Below, in pieces: positions 52,897 through 60,923 of a stretch of DNA of 64,000 nt; position 1 is the first letter of the stretch; the number at the start of each line of letters is the position of its first letter. Position numbers and translations under genes: made by a program. The stretch is taken from positions 1 through 64,000 of the forward strand of contig JAFGPV010000146.1 of the NCBI GenBank assembly GCA_016936015.1, given 5' to 3'. This DNA is from Pirellulales bacterium (GTDB taxonomy: Bacteria > Planctomycetota > Planctomycetia > Pirellulales > Thermoguttaceae). The notes beneath the pieces were generated by a model. The model was not told where the DNA came from. It saw nothing but the letters and a program-made list of their open reading frames with translations, and ran no database searches.

Positions 52897-53151
52897 TCAG
52901 GACGAAGAACGCCCCAAAGGAGCAGGAGATTTTTCAGAAAACGCCGAGGGGGGGATGTTCGGATGCTCACGGGGGACTGAACGTCGGCCCTCCCGTTGGA
53001 TCGCCTCATAAACCTCCCGGCGATGGACGGGAATTTCACTCGGCGCTTGAATGCCAATGCGGACCTTGTCGCCTCGGATGTCCACAATCGTCACAACGAC
53101 TTGGTCCCCGATCATAATGCTTTCGTCACGTTGTCGAGAAAGGACAAGCAT
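52897..53151 (-). CDS. csrA: Carbon storage regulator CsrA
   Basis: An RNA-binding dimer that recognises GGA motifs in mRNA leaders and controls translation of flagellin and metabolic genes. The core MLVLSRQRDESIMIGDQVVV, VDIRGDKVRIGIQAPSEIPVHRREV is complete. The chosen ATG 53151 has AAGGAG six bases upstream. The 84 residues exceed the usual 60-70 because of a Pro/Ser-rich tail (SAFSEKSPAPLGRSSS). It lies directly upstream of fliC on the same strand; in Bacillus CsrA represses flagellin translation. FliW, its protein antagonist, is not seen in the window. Confidence 0.95.
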   Translation of the reverse strand: MLVLSRQRDESIMIGDQVVVTIVDIRGDKVRIGIQAPSEIPVHRREVYEAIQREGRRSVPREHPNIPPSAFSEKSPAPLGRSSS

Positions 53152-53498
53152 TTTCGGCTCCTTCCACTGATCGTTGATTGGCAGCGGACTCTTTGAACGT
53201 GTAAAAACACACAAGATTTATCGGAATGGTGAAACAGCGTCGAAAAGAAAATATACGCAAAATACATGTTGCTGGGCATCTTTTCACGATACTGGCCGCC
53301 ATAAACACCTTATGCCTCCCATTTTAACAGTACGGTTATCCGGCAGAAGTTGCTTTTCATGAAGGCAAATCCTGCCGGCAACGAAGGTCGCTCGTCAGTT
53401 GGTTATCCCGAATGTCGGTCGAGCTTCTCTAAACCCAACTCTTTGATCAATGGGCATTTATAGTTTTATCTCGAAAAAATCCGGTTGATTTTCTGCTT
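53152..53498. other. Divergent region between csrA and the flg operon
   Basis: No gene. On the minus strand TTCCGATAA at about 53218-53226 resembles a sigma-28 -10 element for csrA, but no TAAA lies at the right distance. Short frames at 53174-53362 and nearby are not supported. Confidence 0.4.
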
Positions 53499-53514
53499 TG
53501 GCGCACCGCTTGCT
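53499..53514 (+). promoter_or_regulatory. Sigma-54-type -24/-12 promoter of the flg operon
   Basis: TGGCGCA, four bases, TTGCT: GG at 53500-53501 and GC at 53512-53513, exactly 10 bases apart as sigma-54 requires. The start point would be near 53525, about 30 nt before flgF. Flagellar rod and hook genes are often sigma-54 dependent. Confidence 0.75.
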
Positions 53515-53554
53515 CAGCCGTGGGACCGCTTCAAAAAAACAGTAGGAACACTCC

Positions 53555-54307
53555 ATGCCTTACGGTCTCTACGTTTCCGCGGAAGGCGCCCAGGCCCAAT
53601 CGACCCGTTTGGAGGTGATCGCCAATAATTTGGCCAACATCGACACGGTGGGTTTCAAACGCGATTTGGCGATTTTCCAGGCCCGGTATGCGGAAGCGGT
53701 TTCGCAAGGATCGGTTTCACCGGGTCTGGGCAAACTGGAAGACATCGGGGGGGGGATCCTGGTTCAACAAACCAAGACCGATTTTTCGGAAGGGCCGTTG
53801 AAACACACGCAAAATCCCCAGCACCTGGCCATCCGCGGCGAGGGTTTTTTCGTGGTGCAGAAAGGCCAGGAGACCTTTTTGACCCGGGCCGGGGATTTTT
53901 TCTTTTCAGCCCGGGGGGAATTGGTCACGCCCCAAGGCTACGCCGTGCTCAACGAAAGCGGCCAACCCGTGGTCATCAACCCGAGCGAAAAGGATTTCCA
54001 GTTCACCCCGTCGGGAGAACTCCAACAGAAGGATACGATGCAACAATTGGCACTGGTCAAACCGGCGTCGTATCAAGACCTGATCAAACAGGGGGAAAAT
54101 CTCTTTCGGTGCGTCAATAAGCCGCAGCCGCTTTCGCCGGGCGAACGGTGCGTGGCGCCGGGTTATTTGGAATCCTCCACCGTCCGGCCCACGATCGAGA
54201 TGACGTCCATGATCGAAGCCTCGCGGTTTATGGAGGCGAACCTGAACCTGGTGAAAGCCCAGGACCAGATGCTCGGATCGTTGGTGGGCCGGTTGATGAG
54301 AGTGTAA
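53555..54307 (+). CDS. flgF: Flagellar basal-body rod protein FlgF
   Basis: A 250-residue rod/hook family protein, secreted through the flagellar export gate and assembled in the proximal rod. The N-terminal block RLEVIANNLANIDTVGFKRDLA and the C-terminal RPTIEMTSMIEASRFMEANLNLVKAQDQM are the paired coiled-coil ends of this family. Central features AIRGEGFFVVQ and FLTRAGDF match. Placement before flgG supports FlgF over other family members. AGGAAC precedes the ATG by seven bases. It is the first gene after the sigma-54 promoter. Confidence 0.88.
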   Translation: MPYGLYVSAEGAQAQSTRLEVIANNLANIDTVGFKRDLAIFQARYAEAVSQGSVSPGLGKLEDIGGGILVQQTKTDFSEGPLKHTQNPQHLAIRGEGFFVVQKGQETFLTRAGDFFFSARGELVTPQGYAVLNESGQPVVINPSEKDFQFTPSGELQQKDTMQQLALVKPASYQDLIKQGENLFRCVNKPQPLSPGERCVAPGYLESSTVRPTIEMTSMIEASRFMEANLNLVKAQDQMLGSLVGRLMRV

Positions 54308-54382
54308 CCCTGGAAACGCGACGCGAAACCGCAAGCGGCATTCCGCGAACTTCCAATCCCTAATCCCCAATCCCTCAATCCT

Positions 54383-55186
54383 ATGGTAGTTCAAGCACTG
54401 TATTCCGCCTCGACGGGCATGTCCGCCATGGAAACCAAGTTGGACGTGATCGCCAACAATTTGGCAAACATGGAGACCACGGCGTTCAAGAGCGCCCGGG
54501 CAAACTTCGAAGACCTGTTTTACCGGCAGCAAAAATTCCCCGGCGAGGAGGACACGGCCGGGCAGTACACGCCCACGGGCGTGGCCATCGGCATGGGCGT
54601 GCGGACGCAAAGCACGCAGACGGACTTCACGCAGGGAGCGTTCCGCAACACCGAACGCCCATTGGACGTGGCCATCGAAGGCCGGGGATTCTTCCAGGTG
54701 ATGAATCCCGACGGCAATATCCTGTACACGCGGGCCGGCAATTTTTCGGTCAACTCCAACGGCGACCTGGTCGTCGGGTCGGCCAGCACGGGCCGGTTGA
54801 TCGAGCCGCCGATCAACATTCCCGAGGACACCCTGGCCGTTGTAATCAGTCCCGAGGGGATTGTTTCCGTGCAGCAGCCGGACAACAACAACCTCTCGAA
54901 CGTGGGCCAGATCGAACTGGCGACGTTCATCAATCCCGAGGGCCTGCTCAAACTCGGCGAGAACTTGTTCGCCGAGACGGACGCCTCCGGGGCGCCGATC
55001 CTGGGCAATCCGGGCCAGGACGGCATCGGGTTGGTGCGGCAGAACACGCTGGAGGCGTCGAACGTCGAGCCGGTGCAGGAACTCATCGACTTGATCACCA
55101 CGCAGCGCGCCTTCGAGATGAACTCCCAGGCCATCAAGGTCGGCGACGAACTCATGCAAAACATCGCCAACTTGCGGCGATACTGA
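54383..55186 (+). CDS. flgG: Flagellar distal rod protein FlgG
   Basis: FlgG forms the distal rod of the flagellum. At 267 residues it has the usual size and strong family blocks: TKLDVIANNLANMETTAFKS, the Q/T-rich STQTDFTQGAFRNTERPLDVAIEG, YTRAGNFSVNSNGDLV and NVEPVQELIDLITTQRAFEMNSQAIKVGDELMQ. It begins 75 nt after flgF. The gap holds a micro-repeat (CCAATCCCTAATCCCCAATC) right before the ATG, which lacks a Shine-Dalgarno. Translation might rely on an unstructured leader. flgA follows after five bases. Confidence 0.95.
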   Translation: MVVQALYSASTGMSAMETKLDVIANNLANMETTAFKSARANFEDLFYRQQKFPGEEDTAGQYTPTGVAIGMGVRTQSTQTDFTQGAFRNTERPLDVAIEGRGFFQVMNPDGNILYTRAGNFSVNSNGDLVVGSASTGRLIEPPINIPEDTLAVVISPEGIVSVQQPDNNNLSNVGQIELATFINPEGLLKLGENLFAETDASGAPILGNPGQDGIGLVRQNTLEASNVEPVQELIDLITTQRAFEMNSQAIKVGDELMQNIANLRRY

Positions 55187-55191
55187 TTCCA

Positions 55192-56214
55192 ATGAAACCA
55201 TCCATTCGATACATCATGGGGACCATCGCGATGAGCCTGACGGCGGCTCTCCCGGCGGCGGAGTTGCGGCTGTTGCCCCAGTGCTCTCCGCGCGGAACGT
55301 TGGTAACCCTGGGCGAAGTGGCCGAGATCTCGGCGGCAGCGGAGCAGGCCCGGCAATTGGCGGCGATCGAATTGTTTCCCGCTCCGCCGGCCGGCGCGTC
55401 CCGGTTGCTGCGGGTGCGAGAACTCCAGGACTTGCTGCTGTTGCGCGGCGTGAATCTGGCGGAGCACCGCTTTACGGGATCGAGCGAGGTGACGATCGCC
55501 GCGGCAACATCTAAAGCCGGTCTGACCGGCGAGGCGCCGTTGTCGCTTCCCACCCAAAAAAGGTCCCAACGCCGGCTGGAAGAGGCCTTGGCGCAATATC
55601 TGAAGCAAAAGACCGGCGCCGAAACGCCGTGGCAATTCCGCTTTAAATTGACCGCCGAGCAGGCCCGGGCGTTGGCCAATCCGGCGCAGACCCTGTCGCT
55701 GCAAGGCGGGCAGGCCCCCTTTACCGGCGCGCAGATTTTTCAGCTTACGGTGCAAACGCCGGAGGGATGGAAGCATTTTTCCGTACCGGTGGAGGTAACG
55801 GCTCCTACCCCGGTGGTCACCGCCGTGCACTCGCTCCTGCGGGGCGCGATTATCCGCAATACCGACGTCGTGCTGGTGCAGGCGGAGGTTCGGGAAGGTG
55901 ACAACGGCGCTTTTCACTCGGTCGAAGAGGTCCTCGGCAAACAGACCACCCGCGCAGTTCCGGAAGGGAAAATCCTCACGGCCGAGGCCTTGCAGTCACA
56001 GTCGTACGTACACCGGGGAGAGGCGATCACGGTCCATGCACGGACCGCCGGCATCCGCGTGCGGACCACCGTCCGGGCAAAAGACGACGGCGGACTGGGC
56101 GATCTGATCGCCGTGGAAACACTGACCGATCGGAAGACCTTTTACGCCCGGGTATGCGGCATCCGCGAGGCCGAGGTACTCGCGCAACCGGTGACGGCGG
56201 AGAGAAACTGGTAG
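55192..56214 (+). CDS. flgA: Flagellar P-ring assembly chaperone FlgA
   Basis: A periplasmic chaperone for FlgI polymerisation into the P ring. A signal peptide (about 24 residues, ending ALPAAE) is followed by a divergent N-terminal part and a C-terminal SAF-type domain (VHSLLRGAIIRNTDVVLVQAEVREG, GKQTTRAVPEGKILTAEAL, VHRGEAITVHART), as in FlgA. Length 340 is longer than E. coli FlgA (219) but similar to FlgA of many other phyla. Its client gene flgI is two genes downstream. The last residues are followed by a TTGCAA tract. Confidence 0.88.
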   Translation: MKPSIRYIMGTIAMSLTAALPAAELRLLPQCSPRGTLVTLGEVAEISAAAEQARQLAAIELFPAPPAGASRLLRVRELQDLLLLRGVNLAEHRFTGSSEVTIAAATSKAGLTGEAPLSLPTQKRSQRRLEEALAQYLKQKTGAETPWQFRFKLTAEQARALANPAQTLSLQGGQAPFTGAQIFQLTVQTPEGWKHFSVPVEVTAPTPVVTAVHSLLRGAIIRNTDVVLVQAEVREGDNGAFHSVEEVLGKQTTRAVPEGKILTAEALQSQSYVHRGEAITVHARTAGIRVRTTVRAKDDGGLGDLIAVETLTDRKTFYARVCGIREAEVLAQPVTAERNW

Positions 56215-56224
56215 GAGAAATTAT

Positions 56225-56430
56225 ATTGCAAATTGCATATTGTCCACTGCAAATTGCAAATTGAAAACAGGAATGGCTCATGGATTTTAACCGTTTACAC
56301 TCCGTACTCCGTACTCCTCACTCCTCACGAATTTCCGGAGCCGAGGACGGCCCGGCTCGGTCGCCCGGCATAATGGGCTTGTTCAATATGCAATTTGAAA
56401 TTTGCAATTTGCAATTTGAAATTATTTTCC
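56225..56430 (+). repeat. Repeat-derived leader, copy 1 (flgH)
   Basis: TTGCAA tract, CAGGAA ribosome site, ATGGAT start codon and about 120 coding bases that are repeated at 57066-57232 in front of flgI. It includes CTCCGTACTCCGTACTCC micro-repeats and ends in a second TTGCAA tract inside the reading frame. Confidence 0.85.
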
Positions 56431-57065
56431 TTGTGCTCGCGGTTTTCACCTCAGCGCCGGCCTGGGGACAAAGTTCAAGTCTGTTCGGGCCCTCCAATGC
56501 CCGGCGTCCGATGACCTTGGAGAATTACTCCTGGACCTACCTCAAGCCGGTCGAGCCGCAGCCGATCCGTTTGCATAGTTTGGTCACTGTGATGGTCAAC
56601 GAGATGTCGGTGTTTATCAGCGAGGGGCAGATGGATCGGAAGAAGAAAGCCCACGGCGATTTGAAGCTGCCGGACTGGATTTTGCTGAAGGGTTTTTCGG
56701 TCATTCCCGATCCGCAATCGAAGGGCGAACCGCACGTCCGCGGCGAGGTGGACAACAAGATGCGGTCGCAGGCGAACCTGGAAACCCGCGACGAATTGAA
56801 ATTTAAAATGGCCTGCGAGGTGGTCGACATCCGCCCCAACGGCGTGATGGTGCTCGAGGGACGTCGAACGATCATGAACAACGACGAAGTCTGGGAGTAC
56901 ACTCTGACCGGAGAGATCGAATCCCGGGACATCCTGCCCGATAACACGGTGCGGAGCGAGAACATTTCGAATTTGCGTCTCTTCAAGCGTGAAAAAGGCC
57001 ACGTCCGCGACGGCTACCGCCGCGGCTGGATGTTGCAGTGGCTGGATCGATACCAACCGTTCTAA
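56280..57065 (+). CDS. flgH: Flagellar L-ring protein FlgH
   Basis: FlgH builds the L ring in the outer membrane around the rod, so this cell has an outer-membrane-spanning flagellum. Recognisable are LHSLVTVMVNEMSVFISEGQ, LETRDELKFKMACEVVDIRPNGVMVLEG and ILPDNTVRSENISNLRL. No lipobox cysteine is seen, although FlgH is often a lipoprotein. The first 41 residues match the start of FlgI in 31 positions, though the proteins are unrelated after that. This segment comes from a DNA repeat. Translation may begin at ATG 56280 (CAGGAA upstream) or at Met37 (LFNMQFE), from which a signal peptide runs to SAPAWG. The total is 261 residues. Confidence 0.9.
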   Translation: MDFNRLHSVLRTPHSSRISGAEDGPARSPGIMGLFNMQFEICNLQFEIIFLVLAVFTSAPAWGQSSSLFGPSNARRPMTLENYSWTYLKPVEPQPIRLHSLVTVMVNEMSVFISEGQMDRKKKAHGDLKLPDWILLKGFSVIPDPQSKGEPHVRGEVDNKMRSQANLETRDELKFKMACEVVDIRPNGVMVLEGRRTIMNNDEVWEYTLTGEIESRDILPDNTVRSENISNLRLFKREKGHVRDGYRRGWMLQWLDRYQPF

Positions 57066-57232
57066 AGGGAAATTGCAAATTGCAAATTGAGCGACAGGAA
57101 GCACTCATGGATGGGAACCGGTTGCACTCCGTACTCCGAACGCCGTACTCCGTAGTCATTTCCGGGGCCGGGGACGGCCCGGCTCGCTTGCCCGGCGTAA
57201 AGCGGTTGTTCAATATGCAATTTGCAATCATT
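57066..57232 (+). repeat. Repeat-derived leader, copy 2 (flgI)
   Basis: Second copy of the element at 56225-56430: TTGCAA tract, CAGGAAG, ATGGAT, CTCCGTACTCC micro-repeats, the GGACGGCCCGGCTCG segment and a short TTGCAAT tract. Confidence 0.85.
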
Positions 57233-58270
57233 GTCCTTCTCGCGACGATCCTCCTGGCCTCTCCGGCCTTTGCCCGGACGACGCTGAAGAGCATCTGCCG
57301 GCTGAAGGGACAGGAGGAAAACACGCTGCAGGGACTGGGGATCGTCGTGGGTCTGAAAGGGACCGGCGACGGGAGCAACTTTCTGCCCACTCTGCGGAGC
57401 CTGCAGAAGGCGATGAAAGTGCTGGGCGAACCCTTGGGGCCCGGCCCGAATCCCCTGAAAGAGATCAAGGACGCCAAGAACGTGGCCCTGGTGATGGTCA
57501 CGGCCACGATCCCCGCGGCGGGCGGGCGGCAAGGCGACAAGATCGATTGCGTCGTCAGCTCGATCGGATCGGCCAAGAGTCTTGTCGGCGGCCGGTTGTT
57601 CCTTACGCCGCTGATCGGACCAGACAAGAATAATCCCCAGATTTACGCTTTTGCCGAGGGATCGATGACGATCGACGACACGGCCGTGCCGACCACCGGG
57701 CGGATCTTCGAGGGCTGCCGCCTGGAAGAGGATTTCTTCAACGCCTTCATCAAGGACGGCATCATCACCCTGGTGCTCGACAAGAATCACGCCGGCTTTC
57801 AGGTGGCCCAGGACGTGGCCTCGCTGATCAACAACCAATTGAGCATCCAGAATCCCTCCGGCCCGCTGGCCCGGGCCGTCAACCAGGTGAACGTCGAAGT
57901 GGCGATTCCCCCCGCCTACCGCCAGGCCCCGGTGCAGTTCGTCGCGGAGGTCTTGGCCCTGCCGATCCTCGAGCCGCAGACCGTGCCGCGGGTGGTGATC
58001 AACGAGCGCTCCGGGAGCATCGTCATCAGCGGCGACGTGGAGATCGGACCGGTGGTGGTCACGCATAAAAACATCGTGGTCGAGACGGGCGGCGGCGCGG
58101 CGGGCGGAAGCCGTTTCGTGCCTCTGGATCCCAACGAACCGGACTCTCCGAAACTCAAGGCGCTGGTCGAGGCGCTGAACGCCTTGCACGTTCCCCCCGC
58201 CGACGTGATCGACATCATCAAGGGCCTCGATAAAAACGGCAAACTTCACGCCGAACTCATGATTGAGTAA
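57107..58270 (+). CDS. flgI: Flagellar P-ring protein FlgI
   Basis: FlgI forms the periplasmic P ring. LGIVVGLKGTGDGSNFLPT, VMVTATIPAAGGRQGDKIDC, AEGSMTIDDTAVPTTGRIFEG and INERSGSIVISGDVEIGPV are typical, and it ends in DVIDIIKGLDKNGKLHAELMIE. From ATG 57107 it has 387 residues, with a leader shared with FlgH in 31 of the first 41 positions. Met37 begins a near-ideal signal peptide MQFAIIVLLATILLASPAFA followed by the mature family start RTTLKSICRLKG, so Met37 could be the real start, though the ribosome site CAGGAAG precedes the first ATG. FlgA upstream is its chaperone. Confidence 0.94.
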   Translation: MDGNRLHSVLRTPYSVVISGAGDGPARLPGVKRLFNMQFAIIVLLATILLASPAFARTTLKSICRLKGQEENTLQGLGIVVGLKGTGDGSNFLPTLRSLQKAMKVLGEPLGPGPNPLKEIKDAKNVALVMVTATIPAAGGRQGDKIDCVVSSIGSAKSLVGGRLFLTPLIGPDKNNPQIYAFAEGSMTIDDTAVPTTGRIFEGCRLEEDFFNAFIKDGIITLVLDKNHAGFQVAQDVASLINNQLSIQNPSGPLARAVNQVNVEVAIPPAYRQAPVQFVAEVLALPILEPQTVPRVVINERSGSIVISGDVEIGPVVVTHKNIVVETGGGAAGGSRFVPLDPNEPDSPKLKALVEALNALHVPPADVIDIIKGLDKNGKLHAELMIE

Positions 58271-58276
58271 TCCCCC

Positions 58277-58588
58277 ATGCTCCAAGCCATCCTCCCCTCC
58301 CCGAATCCCTCGGCGCCCTCCGCACTGAACGCCCTTTCCTCGCCGCCGGCGGACCAAAACGCCGAACTGCGGAAAGCGTTCGACTCCTTCGTGGGCGAAA
58401 CCTTCTTCGCCCAGATGCTTAAGTCCTTGCGCCAAGCCCAAGGCAAACCGGCGTACTTTTACGGCGGGCCGACGGAAGAAATCTTCCAGCAACAATTGGA
58501 TCAGGTGCTGGCCGAGAAACTCAGCCACACCAGCGCCGAGAAATTCACGGGCCCGATGTTCGAACTGTTTACCATGCAGCGGAAATAA
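58277..58588 (+). CDS. flgJ: FlgJ-type rod-binding protein (N-terminal domain only)
   Basis: A 103-residue protein matching the rod-binding domain of FlgJ: RKAFDSFVGETFFAQMLKSLRQAQGKP and YFYGGPTEEIFQQQLDQVLAEKLS. It helps cap and guide rod assembly. The C-terminal muramidase domain found in proteobacterial FlgJ is absent, as in many phyla where a separate hydrolase opens the wall. It starts six bases after flgI, with no clear Shine-Dalgarno, so translation is probably coupled. Confidence 0.87.
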   Translation: MLQAILPSPNPSAPSALNALSSPPADQNAELRKAFDSFVGETFFAQMLKSLRQAQGKPAYFYGGPTEEIFQQQLDQVLAEKLSHTSAEKFTGPMFELFTMQRK

Positions 58589-58598
58589 AGGATTTGCC

Positions 58599-59084
58599 AT
58601 GCACACTCCCTGGGAAGCGGAAATCGCGCAACTGCTGACGGACATCTCTACGGTGCAGGACGAAATCTTCATCGTCCTGAATCAGAAACGGGAGATGCTC
58701 TTGAAAACGGACCTGGAAGGCTTGAGCGCGTTGGCCCCCCGAGATGAAGACCTCATTGCCCGATTGCAGGCCTGCCTGAAGCGGCGCGAAGAATTGCTCA
58801 CCGAGGCCCAGCAGGAGGGATTGCCCGGCGACAGCATCCGCTCCTTGACCGGGGCGCTGCCTCCCAACCGGCGCGGCGATCTGCCCCAACGGCTGATGCA
58901 AACCGGCGCCCGGGCACGGCTGCTCCAACATCAGAGCCTGACGAATTGGATGGTGACCCAATGGGCGTTGATTCATCTTTCGCAGTTAATCGAGATTATT
59001 GCAACCGGCGGTCATCTCCAGCCGACATACGGTGAAAGAGAGCCCGTTAATGCAAGCGGCGGCCTGGTAGACCGGGCAGCTTGA
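58599..59084 (+). CDS. flgN: FlgN-like export chaperone
   Basis: A 161-residue, mostly helical protein placed between flgJ and flgK. The long N-terminal helix (IAQLLTDISTVQDEIFIVLNQKREMLLKTDLEGLSALAPRDEDLIARL, seen as heptads) resembles FlgN, the cytoplasmic chaperone that binds the C-termini of FlgK and FlgL before export. Sequence conservation in this family is low, so the assignment leans on size, helical pattern and position. AAAGGA lies eight bases before the ATG. Both client genes follow downstream. Confidence 0.78.
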   Translation: MHTPWEAEIAQLLTDISTVQDEIFIVLNQKREMLLKTDLEGLSALAPRDEDLIARLQACLKRREELLTEAQQEGLPGDSIRSLTGALPPNRRGDLPQRLMQTGARARLLQHQSLTNWMVTQWALIHLSQLIEIIATGGHLQPTYGEREPVNASGGLVDRAA

Positions 59085-59166
59085 AGGAGCTGGGGGAGAT
59101 GGGCGTTAAAAGGTCAATAGTCGAGACATGGTATTCGACTTGAATCCCTCTCACCTGTAATCCATT

Positions 59167-60864
59167 ATGTCACTTTTTAGTTCCATCCGGATGGCGGGCA
59201 ACGCCCTGCTGGCCAACGAGATTGCCCTGCAGGTGGTCGGTCAGAATATTGCCAACGCCAGCACTCCCGGCTACATCCGGGAGGAGGTGATCCTCTCGCC
59301 TTCTTTCGCGCAACGGCAGGGCGGTCTCATCCTCGGAACGGGAGTTCAGATCGATGCCGTCGTGCAGAAGATCGACAAATTCCTCGATGAACGTCTCCGC
59401 GCGTCGGTCAGCACAAGAGCCAACACCGAAGCCCTGCAGCAGACGTTCGCTCAACTGGAAGGGATTCTGGGCGAGTTGAGCGACACCGATCTTTCCACCG
59501 CGATGGACAAGTTTTTCAACAGCATCGCGGACATTCTCAATCAGCCCGAGGATGCGTCGGTCCGCAACCTGGCCGTCCTCCAGGGACAGGTGCTGGCCCA
59601 GGATATTCAACAGATTACTCAACGGGTGGAGACCTTGCGGTCCGACCTCAACGACCGCGTGCAGGGCATGGCCTGGGACATCAACCGGCTGATCGAGGAG
59701 ATCCGCGAACTGAACCAGCAGATCGCCGAGGCGGAGGGCGGCGGGGTTTCCTTGAGCGACGCCGTCGGTCTGCGCGATCAGCGCTCCCAGGCCCTGGAAA
59801 GTCTGGCGGAACTTATCGGCATCCGCTCCGTCGAACAAAGCGACGGCACGGTCTCCGTCTTTCTCGGCGGCGAATACCTCGTTACCGGCGTCATGAGCCG
59901 GTCGGTGGACGTCGTGCTCAACAGCAACAAGGGCCTCGCCGCGGCCGAGATCCATCTCGCCGACACCGACAACCTGCTGCAATGCACCTCGGGGGAGTTG
60001 CGGGGACTGCTCGATTCCCGCGACGAGGTCCTGGGCGGATTTCTCGACCAGTTCGACGACTTCGCCCGCTCGCTGATTTTCGAATTCAACAAGATCTATG
60101 CGTCCGGACAGGGATTGAAAGGCTATTCGGAACTGACGAGCACCTACCACGTCGACGACGCCACGGCCGCGTTGAACGCCGCCGGCTTGCAGTTTACGCC
60201 GCAGAACGGTTCGTTCCAGGTCCTGGTGCGCAACATGACCACCGGTTTGACCAAAACCACCAACATCACGGTCGATCTCAACGGCTTGGGTAGGGACACC
60301 ACCTTGGAGGATCTTCGGAATCAGCTCTCCCAGATCGACGGCCTTACGGCGGAGATCACGCTGACCGGAGAATTGAAGATCCGCAGCCTCTCCCAGGACA
60401 TGGAAATCTCCTTTGCTCACGACACCAGCGGCGTGCTGGCGGCCTTGGGATTGAACACTTTTTTTACGGGCACGTCGTCGCACGACATCGGAGTCAACGC
60501 CGCCGTTGCGAAGAACGCGAACCTGTTCGCCGCCAGCGCCGAAGGATTGGGAACCGACACCCTGACGGCCCAGGCGTTGACTCAATTCCTCGACCTCCCG
60601 CTCAGTACAAAAAACAACCAGACCCTGGCGGTGATTTACGATCATATCGTCAGCGACGTCTCGCAGGGTTCCGCCGTGGCCAAGGCCACGGCCGATGGAG
60701 CGTACGTGTTCGAAGAGACGCTCCGCGGCCAAAAAATGTCGATCAGCGGCGTCAATCTCGATGAAGAAGCGATCAACATGCTCGCCTACCAACGCGCCTA
60801 TCAGGCTTCGGCAAAATACATCACGGCGCTGTCCGAGTTGTTTAATATTTTAGTGCGTATTTAG
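59167..60864 (+). CDS. flgK: Hook-filament junction protein FlgK
   Basis: FlgK (HAP1) joins hook and filament with FlgL. The N-terminus ALLANEIALQVVGQNIANASTPGYIREEV and C-terminus SISGVNLDEEAINMLAYQRAYQASAKYITALSELFNILV are strongly conserved. LSDAVGLRDQRSQALESLAELIGI is also typical. At 565 residues it is normal in size and contains one Flagellin_IN-like stretch (TTNITVDLNGLGRDTTLEDL). No Shine-Dalgarno is visible before ATG 59167. flgL follows 59 nt after its stop. Confidence 0.95.
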   Translation: MSLFSSIRMAGNALLANEIALQVVGQNIANASTPGYIREEVILSPSFAQRQGGLILGTGVQIDAVVQKIDKFLDERLRASVSTRANTEALQQTFAQLEGILGELSDTDLSTAMDKFFNSIADILNQPEDASVRNLAVLQGQVLAQDIQQITQRVETLRSDLNDRVQGMAWDINRLIEEIRELNQQIAEAEGGGVSLSDAVGLRDQRSQALESLAELIGIRSVEQSDGTVSVFLGGEYLVTGVMSRSVDVVLNSNKGLAAAEIHLADTDNLLQCTSGELRGLLDSRDEVLGGFLDQFDDFARSLIFEFNKIYASGQGLKGYSELTSTYHVDDATAALNAAGLQFTPQNGSFQVLVRNMTTGLTKTTNITVDLNGLGRDTTLEDLRNQLSQIDGLTAEITLTGELKIRSLSQDMEISFAHDTSGVLAALGLNTFFTGTSSHDIGVNAAVAKNANLFAASAEGLGTDTLTAQALTQFLDLPLSTKNNQTLAVIYDHIVSDVSQGSAVAKATADGAYVFEETLRGQKMSISGVNLDEEAINMLAYQRAYQASAKYITALSELFNILVRI

Positions 60865-60923
60865 CGTTGATCCTCAAACGAAGGCCCGGCTTCCCTCCAT
60901 CCTCTCGCCGACACCCGCAAATT

